From SIG459 sp045532145 (GTDB lineage: Bacteria > Bacillota > Clostridia > Oscillospirales > Oscillospiraceae): a stretch of 10,054 nt of DNA. Positions 5,963 through 10,054 of the stretch are shown one piece after another; position 1 is the first letter of the stretch; the number at the start of each line of letters is the position of its first letter. The notes beneath the pieces are model-generated. The model was not told the DNA's origin. It searched no databases and saw only the letters and a list, made by a program, of their open reading frames with translations. Where the stretch lies: NCBI GenBank assembly GCA_045532145.1, contig JAZSFJ010000126.1, positions 1-10,054 of the forward strand. Reading direction: 5' to 3'. The position numbers and the translations under genes were made by a program.

Positions 5963-6805
5963 ATGAAAACAAGAATAATTGTGGACTCCACCTGCGACCT
6001 GCTGCCGGAGATTCAAAATCGTGTCAGCGTTGTACCTCTGACCATTCATTTTGGGGATGAGGAATATGTGGACGGCCTTACAATAGAACGCAAGACCTTT
6101 TATGAAAAGCTCATAGAGAGCGATGTGCTCCCCACCACAAGTCAGGCCACACCCGCTGCCTTTGCGGAGAAGTACGAGGAGGCATCTGCAGCAGGGGAGG
6201 AGGCGGTGGTCATATGCATTTCCTCTAGTTTCTCCGGCACTTGCCAGAGCGCCCACATTGCTGCCGAAGATTATGAGAACATTTATGTTGTGGACAGTGG
6301 CACAGGGGCCATAGGCGCCGGGATACTGGTGGAGCTGGCTCTGCGCTATCTGGACGAGGGTATGAGTGCCGTGGAAATTGCCCGCAGACTTGAGGCGGAC
6401 AAGGAGAAAATATCGATTGTTGCCCTCGTGGACACTCTGGAGTATCTCCATAAGGGAGGTCGCATTCCCAAAACTCTGGCCATAGCCGGTGCGGTATTGA
6501 ATATTAAGCCTGTTCTGTCGGTGGCAAAGGGTGAACTAAAAGTACTTGGCAAGGCCCGCGGTTCCAAGCAGGGCAATAATCTCCTTGTTCAGGAGATAGA
6601 AAAGGCAGGAGGTGTGGACTTCTCAAAACCTGTGCTTCTGGGCTATACGGGAATTTCCGATGCTCTGCTGCTGAAATACATGGAGGACAGCCGCCGCCTT
6701 TGGGAGGATGGCACGGATAAGCTGCGATATACCTGCATAGGCAGCGTAATAGGCACCCACGCCGGCCCCGGTGCAGTGGCTGTGGCCTTTTTCCGCAAGG
6801 GGTAA
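5963..6805 (+). CDS. DegV/FakB-family fatty-acid-binding protein
   Basis: A 280-residue cytoplasmic protein of the DegV family. Members bind one fatty acid and, as FakB, present it to the FakA kinase for phosphorylation and entry into phospholipid synthesis. Signatures are complete: DST near the N-terminus (8-10), PTTSQATP (57-64), SSSFSGT (87-93), VVDSGTGAIGAG (109-120), LEYLHKGGRI (159-168), the KPVLSVAKGEL strand (182-192), and the C-terminal GTHAGPGAVAVAFF (264-277). The frame stays open back to 5900, but that upstream ATG lies in the -10 box and cannot be in the transcript; the ATG at 5963 has AAAGGA 9 nt before it. No fakA is in view, so which kinase it serves is unknown. Transcribed alone behind a consensus promoter flanked by two repeated palindromes, which suggests regulation, perhaps by lipid status. 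Confidence 0.92.
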   Translation: MKTRIIVDSTCDLLPEIQNRVSVVPLTIHFGDEEYVDGLTIERKTFYEKLIESDVLPTTSQATPAAFAEKYEEASAAGEEAVVICISSSFSGTCQSAHIAAEDYENIYVVDSGTGAIGAGILVELALRYLDEGMSAVEIARRLEADKEKISIVALVDTLEYLHKGGRIPKTLAIAGAVLNIKPVLSVAKGELKVLGKARGSKQGNNLLVQEIEKAGGVDFSKPVLLGYTGISDALLLKYMEDSRRLWEDGTDKLRYTCIGSVIGTHAGPGAVAVAFFRKG

Positions 6806-6808
6806 AAT

Positions 6809-7011
6809 AAAAGAGCCTGTCAAAAAAGTACTTAGCCCCCTCTGACGAGGGGGCTGTCAGCGAAGCTGACTGGGGGAGAGACAATAAAAAAATATATTTC
6901 ATACCAAAATTCAGGTATTTTGCAAACATTTCTCGCCCTCCGCCTCACTTGCGCTCGGCACCTCCCTCGTCAGAGGGAGGTATTTGATGATGTTGTTTGA
7001 CAGACTCTTTT
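6809..7011. mobile_element. MITE-like palindromic repeat element
   Basis: About 203 bp bounded by terminal inverted repeats AAAAGAGCCTGTCAAA (6809-6824) and TTTGACAGACTCTTTT (6996-7011), matching in 15 of 16 positions. Inside are mirror-image GC-rich hairpins GCCCCCTC-TGAC-GAGGGGGC (6835-6854) and CCTCCCTC-GTCA-GAGGGAGG (6961-6980), plus GTCAGC-GAA-GCTGAC (6856-6870). No transposase frame is present. The CCCTCTGACGAGGG...GTCAGCGAAGCTGAC pattern is one I associate with high-copy repeats in gut Clostridia. It fills the gap between two convergent genes, 3 bp after the degV stop and 7 bp before the stop of the gene on the other strand, and probably acts as a terminator for both. No clear target-site duplication is visible. 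Confidence 0.75.
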
Positions 7012-7018
7012 GTTTTTT

Positions 7019-7948
7019 TTATTTTCTGCTGGCTTTTTCCTTGGCGCGCTTGTCGTTGATTATCTGCATATGCTCTGCGGTTATGAGCTCCACGCTGTTT
7101 TCCTTTGCCCAGTCCACGCAGCCCTTGAGAACCAGAGGCAGGAAGACACGGGGCACATTCAGGACCATGTTAAGAGCATCGTCTGTGAACTTAATCTTGT
7201 CGTCAACTCTGTCGGCGGCATAGCGCACAGACTCAAGGCTGGCCTGACGCATGGGCAGCAGCTCGGCGCGAACCTTGCGCTTTCTGTGGAACCAGAAGTT
7301 CTTGCTGTCGCGGTAGCCGTAGTCCACGGGCAGGGGAGGGAAGTCGGAGCTTTTAACGCCGTTTATGATGGCGTCGGAATACTTTTTCTTCATGAGTATG
7401 CGGTCCACCTTCAGAATGAAGTGGGCGCCAAACTCGGAGGTTATACCGTTGAAATCGTGGTAGGGGGGCTTGTAGCCGTGGAGCTCACCGGGCTTGTCAT
7501 CCTGAGCGCCGTCAAGCTCTCTTACCCATGTGCATTCAATTACCTGAATGGCGTCACTGAGTACCTGGGGGCGCTTTTCCCCGGTCTCCTCTTCTATCTG
7601 GCTTTTCTCAAGCTTGAATTTGCACTTGGGCATTTTGTCTGCAGGAGTGTCACCGGGCCAGCTAAGCTTCACGCACTCCTTGAAGGTTTTGGGATTATCG
7701 TCAACAAAGTTGATGGCGCACTTTCCGTCCCTGAGTATGTTCTGGGCGGTGTTGGAGGAGTTGCGGCAGCAAAGGAGCATGGCGTAATAGTCCTTGCCTG
7801 CCACATAGTAGGGCTGCACCAGAGAATAGGGCCCCAGAGTGGTGGAGCCGTCCTCGCAGAGGGTGCTCATTATAACCGTGGGCATGGGGAAGAAAAGGGA
7901 GGTCTGATAAAAATTATCCACAACGCGGAGGTTTTCAAAGCTGGACAT
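7019..7948 (-). CDS. Flavin-reductase-like protein with PCP_red-like C-terminus
   Basis: A 309-residue soluble protein. Residues about 12-185 resemble the FMN-binding split barrel of the flavin reductase/DIM6-NTAB group: FFPMPTVIMSTLCEDGSTTLGPYS (seen at about 19-42), YYAMLLCCRNSSNTAQNILRDGKCAINF (about 54-81) and a late GAHFILKVDRI strand (174-184). Residues about 248-300, with ALNMVLNVPRVFLPLVLKG, then VDWAKENSVELIT and AEHMQIIND, resemble the small PCP_red domain also found in light-independent protochlorophyllide reductase subunits. The substrate is unknown; an FMN-dependent reduction or FMN binding is inferred. ATG at 7948 has AAGGAG 8 nt upstream, and the length fits the two domains. 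Promoter at 7998-8026. The stop is 7 bp from the MITE-like element, which likely supplies termination. Confidence 0.78.
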   Translation of the reverse strand: MSSFENLRVVDNFYQTSLFFPMPTVIMSTLCEDGSTTLGPYSLVQPYYVAGKDYYAMLLCCRNSSNTAQNILRDGKCAINFVDDNPKTFKECVKLSWPGDTPADKMPKCKFKLEKSQIEEETGEKRPQVLSDAIQVIECTWVRELDGAQDDKPGELHGYKPPYHDFNGITSEFGAHFILKVDRILMKKKYSDAIINGVKSSDFPPLPVDYGYRDSKNFWFHRKRKVRAELLPMRQASLESVRYAADRVDDKIKFTDDALNMVLNVPRVFLPLVLKGCVDWAKENSVELITAEHMQIINDKRAKEKASRK

Positions 7949-7986
7949 GGCAATATCTCCTTTTGAATTGATGGTGAATTATGACT

Positions 7987-8027
7987 GTGATAAATCAAGT
8001 ATAGTTTTATATCCCTTGATAGTCAAG
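7987..8027 (-). promoter_or_regulatory. Promoter of the flavin-reductase-like gene, with palindromes
   Basis: TTGACT (8026-8021), 17 bp, TATACT (8003-7998) on the minus strand, about 40 bp before the expected transcript reaches the ribosome site. The -35 box lies in CTTGA-TAG-TCAAG (8015-8027), and GTGATAAATCAAG (7987-7999) overlaps the -10. Both recall the TTGA...TCAA elements at degV, though less exactly. Confidence 0.7.
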
Positions 8028-8051
8028 CATTTAACGGATATGTTCCGGATG

Positions 8052-8080
8052 TTGAATGTTTAATATTTTCGGTGTAAAAT
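8052..8080 (+). promoter_or_regulatory. Promoter of the small-peptide gene
   Basis: TTGAAT (8052-8057), 17 bp, TAAAAT (8075-8080). The start point would fall at about 8086-8088, leaving almost no leader before the AAAGGAGGTG ribosome site, which is tight but possible. Confidence 0.5.
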
Positions 8081-8102
8081 TTGGACCAAAGGAGGTGGGG
8101 GC

Positions 8103-8216
8103 GTGAAGAGCTTTCTTTTGCTGATTATTTGTATAATATTGCCTGCGACCTCTGGGTCTGTAGCTCAGGCCTTGAAGATGCGGTGGTCAACCTGCTTCCT
8201 TAATAATAACAGTTGA
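8103..8216 (+). CDS. Small secreted or membrane peptide, 37 aa
   Basis: A GTG-started frame preceded by one of the best ribosome sites in the window, AAAGGAGGTG (8088-8097), with 7 nt between AGGAGG and GTG. The product has the build of a short signal peptide: Lys2, a hydrophobic stretch FLLLIICIIL (4-13), Pro14, and SVAQA (19-23) offering a signal peptidase I site after AQA. Cleavage would release a 14-residue peptide, LKMRWSTCFLNNNS, with one Cys. Alternatively the whole is a tiny membrane protein. The stop codon (8214-8216) overlaps the GAGG ribosome site of the next gene, so the two are probably coupled. I do not recognise it. The alternative is that it is the decayed remnant of a longer gene, since its end resembles that of the downstream gene. 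Confidence 0.5.
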   Translation: MKSFLLLIICIILPATSGSVAQALKMRWSTCFLNNNS

Positions 8217-8227
8217 GGTGGCTGCTT

Positions 8228-8692
8228 ATGACATATGATTATGCGTCATACTTCTCCCTTCTGCTCCTGTGCGGATATGAGGAGGAGCTTCAAAACTACA
8301 TAGACGCCGTTTTGGAGGAGCGGGAGCAGCTGTCCGATGTGATATTAGAGCTGTCCACCTCCGACTCTGACCCAAAGACCCGTCTTGGGATACTTAATGA
8401 GTACATGCGCCGTACTAATAAGCCGGAGCTTGACCGGGAAAAGGCCGGCTTTGAACTCATAATGGATTTCCTTAGGAAAAAGCGACGGGAGGAATCTATG
8501 TCAGACGCTGAAATGACGGAATTGATGTACAATCTGGCCATGAAAAACGAACGATGGACGGATGAGCCGTGGTACAGTCTGTATCTTTGCGGTATGCTGT
8601 ATGAGGAGGTTCGGGAGGGCTGGATAGATGCAGAAGGCTATTTCAAAGGCTTTGAAGAACTCCTGAATAATAACAGCCCCTTTACAGGCTGA
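8228..8692 (+). CDS. Unknown acidic helical protein, 154 aa
   Basis: I do not recognise this protein. It is acidic and appears mostly helical. Visible parts: a short hydrophobic N-terminal run YFSLLLLCGYEEEL (8-21, too short and charged to be a membrane anchor), a middle helix ELDREKAGFELIMDFLRKKRR (about 67-88) ending in a basic cluster, and a tryptophan-bearing C-terminal half (NERWTDEPWYSLYLCGMLYE, REGWIDAEGYFKGFEELL). ATG at 8228 is chosen because GAGG stands 9 nt before it; an in-frame TTG at 8213 overlaps the preceding stop and has no ribosome site of its own. Likely translated together with the 37-aa peptide gene. It ends 12 bp from the end of the convergent gene with no terminator between, so their transcripts probably overlap. 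Confidence 0.75.
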   Translation: MTYDYASYFSLLLLCGYEEELQNYIDAVLEEREQLSDVILELSTSDSDPKTRLGILNEYMRRTNKPELDREKAGFELIMDFLRKKRREESMSDAEMTELMYNLAMKNERWTDEPWYSLYLCGMLYEEVREGWIDAEGYFKGFEELLNNNSPFTG

Positions 8693-8704
8693 GTAAAGAT
8701 TCAC

Positions 8705-9589
8705 TTAAGACCACGCGGAATTATTCTTCAAATACTCCAGATAAGCAATGCAGTCCTCCTGCAGCTGCTTGGGAAGTTCCTCGATGGAAATCTTCTCCAC
8801 AAATTCGGAGCGGATATGATGGTGGGCGTAGAAGGCGTTTTTGAAATCATGAAAGCTTATATGCTTGTCATCCAGGGGGATGATATAGCATTCATCAGTT
8901 GGCGCTTTGTTCCAATCAAGGTAAACCCCGTATTCCTCCACCCGGTCATAATTCAGATATTTTACCACGTCGCCATATTGTAGAAAACGGGGAAACGCAG
9001 TAGTAATTCTGTGAAGGCAGGGACGCTCACAATCATCGCAGTCGTCGTGGCTGCAGCATTCTGCGCTGAACCCATCGACACGCACACAGAAAATGACGGC
9101 ATTGGGAAGCAAAAGCATATCTCCCATGTTGTCCTCGGCGAAACTCTCGCCCTCGGCCGCATAGAAAACCCGGCGCTTTTCTATGCTGTAGCGGGAACTG
9201 GGGTTTTCTGAACAATCATACTCCTGATAAAACATGGGAATCATCTTCAGCGCGGCCTCATAGGATGCGCAGAGATACTTCTCATCGTATGCGTCGGGGC
9301 TTTCCTTGATGTGCAGCTCATAGACTGCGCTGCCGTCATTACTGATAAATGCCTCCAGCTCCTGCTTCTGGCTCTGGATCAGCCTTGATACATACGCTTT
9401 CAACTCACCGTCGAAGGATTCTTCCAAAAGACGCAGATATTCAATTCTGGAATCGAAGTCCGGTGCGCAGTTATATACGATTAAAAGAAGATCTTCGTCG
9501 GTGGGAACAAAGCCCTTTTCCTTAATTGCCGCTCCCAGATCCTTCGAGGGAATGAGATTCAAAATTCGTTTGTGTAGGAAATCAGACAT
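8705..9589 (-). CDS. Unknown protein with Cys/His cluster, 294 aa
   Basis: I do not recognise this protein family. It has 294 residues, is soluble, rather acidic and rich in aromatic residues. N-terminal helices (MSDFLHKRILNLIP, DEDLLLIVYNCAPDFDSRIEYLRLLEESF) lead to a mixed region and, at 178-193, a tight cluster C178, C179, H181, C184, C187, C191, H193 that could bind a metal. The C-terminal third has repeated short strands (GVYLDWNKAP, CYIIPLDDKHISF) and a final helix. The frame is open back to 9775, but the ATG at 9589 has GGAG 8 nt before it and the extra 62 codons run through a repeat element and the promoter. Transcribed from 9657-9685. No neighbour hints at its role. Confidence 0.8.
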   Translation of the reverse strand: MSDFLHKRILNLIPSKDLGAAIKEKGFVPTDEDLLLIVYNCAPDFDSRIEYLRLLEESFDGELKAYVSRLIQSQKQELEAFISNDGSAVYELHIKESPDAYDEKYLCASYEAALKMIPMFYQEYDCSENPSSRYSIEKRRVFYAAEGESFAEDNMGDMLLLPNAVIFCVRVDGFSAECCSHDDCDDCERPCLHRITTAFPRFLQYGDVVKYLNYDRVEEYGVYLDWNKAPTDECYIIPLDDKHISFHDFKNAFYAHHHIRSEFVEKISIEELPKQLQEDCIAYLEYLKNNSAWS

Positions 9590-9656
9590 TTTCAGCACTC
9601 CATAATTTTGATATAGATAATTTGTTATCAGACATAAAAGCGCCTTTTTTGCCAGT

Positions 9657-9685
9657 ATTATAAAACAATTAGTTGGGCTTTTCAA
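9657..9685 (-). promoter_or_regulatory. Promoter of the 294-aa gene, part supplied by a repeat
   Basis: TTGAAA (9685-9680), 17 bp, TATAAT (9662-9657) on the minus strand, about 60 bp before the ATG at 9589. The first three bases of the -35 box belong to the terminal repeat CAATGATAT of the hairpin array. Confidence 0.72.
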
Positions 9686-9858
9686 TGATATATCGCTTTC
9701 GCGATATGATATACGGCAGCGCCGCATAATATATTTCCACTTCGTGAAAATATGATATAATATCCGTTCCATCATATGCTGAAGGCATATATCATCGCTC
9801 GAAGAGCAATATCATATCGAAGATATATCACCCGTTCCGCCAGAAACGGATATCATTG
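9683..9858. repeat. Seven-hairpin palindromic repeat element (MITE-like)
   Basis: About 176 bp bounded by inverted repeats CAATGATAT (9683-9691) and ATATCATTG (9850-9858). Inside, seven short hairpins follow each other with ATGATAT or ATATCAT spacers: 9690-9707 (ATATCGC/GCGATAT), 9714-9724 (CGGC/GCCG), 9731-9753 (10 bp, one mismatch), 9774-9790 (ATATGC/GCATAT), 9797-9807 (GCTC/GAGC), 9814-9826 (ATATC/GATAT) and 9832-9849 (CCGTT/AACGG). No frame inside looks real. I associate this style of ATATCAT-linked hairpins with dispersed repeats in gut Clostridia; that is from memory and untested. Confidence 0.7.
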
Positions 9859-9902
9859 CAAAAAACCTCTTTTGTCTTGGTAGACAAAAGAGGTTTTTTG
9901 CA
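9857..9902. terminator. Strong bidirectional terminator-like palindrome
   Basis: A perfect 21-bp inverted repeat with a TGGT loop; the core ACCTCTTTTGTCT/AGACAAAAGAGGT is flanked by A6 and T6, so it works in both directions. It follows the second tRNA 3'-end copy on the minus strand and abuts the hairpin array. Confidence 0.82.
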
Positions 9903-9921
9903 TGGCGGAGAGTAAGGGATT
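9903..9921 (-). repeat. Second copy of the tRNA-Ser 3' end (att-like or tRNA remnant)
   Basis: TGGCGGAGAGTAAGGGATT is identical to 9998-10016, the 3' end of the tRNA-Ser gene including CCA. Beyond it the copy keeps AGGGG before a shortened loop (TAAAT instead of TTCGAAT), then similarity is lost. So it holds the 3' acceptor strand and part of a T-arm but no tRNA body. Such 3'-end duplications are typical of integrase attachment sites, or of a decayed tandem tRNA gene. Confidence 0.7.
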
Positions 9922-9963
9922 TACCCCTTCGGGGCATAAACTTCGAATCCCAACTTCCGATAC

Positions 9964-9997
9964 AAAAAAGAAGACACCACACGGGTGTCTTCTTTTT
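9964..9997 (-). terminator. Terminator directly after tRNA-Ser
   Basis: A stem of up to 15 bp with GAAGACACC/GGTGTCTTC as its core, flanked by A6 and T6 runs (9964-9998), begins immediately after the CCA end. On the minus strand the stem runs into TTTTTTGT. Confidence 0.85.
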
Positions 9998-10054
9998 TGG
10001 CGGAGAGTAAGGGATTCGAACCCCTGTGGCTGTTCGCCTAACGGTTTTCAAGAC
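9998..10054 (-). tRNA. tRNA-Ser(UGA), 3' part, cut by the window edge
   Basis: On the minus strand: the anticodon loop CTTGAAA (10052-10046, anticodon TGA, reading UCN serine codons), the anticodon-stem 3' strand ACCGT, a long class II variable arm with a GGC-GAACA-GCC stem, a T-arm AGGGG-TTCGAAT-CCCTT, the acceptor strand ACTCTCC, discriminator G and an encoded CCA. The long variable arm and G73 support serine. The 5' acceptor strand and D-arm lie beyond the window. Confidence 0.92.

Noticed and set aside
8154..8168. tRNA-like start (GGGTCTGTAGCTCAG)
   Set aside because: No anticodon arm, T-arm or acceptor partner follows; the match stops after the D-arm start and lies within the small peptide frame.
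8103..8216. Lipoprotein reading of the 37-aa peptide (Cys10)
   Set aside because: LIIC lacks the small residue before Cys and the Cys sits in the middle of the hydrophobic run, so a lipobox is not supported.
8213..8227. TTG start of the 154-aa gene
   Set aside because: It overlaps the previous stop and would destroy the GAGG site that fits the ATG at 8228.
9590..9775. N-terminal 62-codon extension of the 294-aa gene
   Set aside because: It passes through the promoter and the hairpin repeat; the ATG at 9589 has a proper ribosome site.
9683..9858. CRISPR array
   Set aside because: The repeated parts are only about 7 bp spacers between unlike hairpins; there are no regular 20-40 bp repeats or cas genes.
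9812..10051. 79-codon minus-strand frame at the right end
   Set aside because: It is a chance frame reading through tRNA-Ser, two terminators and the repeat.

Overview
The window looks like part of a low-to-mid GC Firmicutes chromosome, most likely a gut Clostridia/Oscillospirales relative. The signs are strong AGGAGG ribosome sites, TTGACA/TATAAT-type promoters with 16-18 bp spacers, short bacterial genes with a ddl-murF pair, a DegV-family fatty-acid-binding protein, and GC-rich palindromic repeats of the kind common in gut Clostridia. This placement is inferred from content, not from a database match.

Layout. At 6-240 a probable structured RNA lies on the minus strand, with five or more helices, a long-range helix and a terminator. 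Next, on the minus strand, are a stand-alone GyrI-like effector-binding protein (255-719), a CNNM/CBS/CorC_HlyC membrane protein (835-2073, TTG start) with a long leader that may hold a leader-peptide attenuator (2126-2212), and a DEDDh 3'-5' exonuclease with a zinc-ribbon-like C-terminus (2326-3306). Back-to-back promoters at 3347-3416 then lead on the plus strand to ddl and murF (3451-5825). These overlap by 4 bp and supply the last cytoplasmic steps of peptidoglycan precursor synthesis: D-Ala-D-Ala formation and its addition to UDP-MurNAc-tripeptide. A perfect 20-bp inverted repeat ends that operon. A monocistronic degV (5963-6805) follows, behind a near-ideal promoter carrying two copies of a GTTGA-N4-TCAAC element.

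A ~200-bp MITE-like palindromic element (6809-7011) sits exactly between the 3' ends of degV and a convergent flavin-reductase-like gene (7019-7948) whose C-terminus resembles the PCP_red domain. To its right is a less familiar stretch: a 37-codon gene for a secreted or membrane peptide (8103-8216) feeding into a 154-aa acidic protein of unknown function (8228-8692), and convergent to them a 294-aa unknown protein with a Cys/His cluster (8705-9589). The promoter of that last gene borrows half of its -35 box from the end of a seven-hairpin repeat (9683-9858).

The right edge carries the 3' part of a tRNA-Ser(UGA) gene (9998-10054), its terminator, and a second 19-bp copy of the tRNA 3' end about 95 bp downstream (9903-9921). 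This is the signature of an old tRNA-targeted integration or a decayed tandem tRNA. No integrase, transposase, CRISPR array or defence gene is visible. The best candidates for undescribed biology are the left-edge RNA, the leader-peptide/attenuator before the CorC-type gene, the repeated operator at degV, and the small-peptide/unknown-protein pair near 8.1-8.7 kb.
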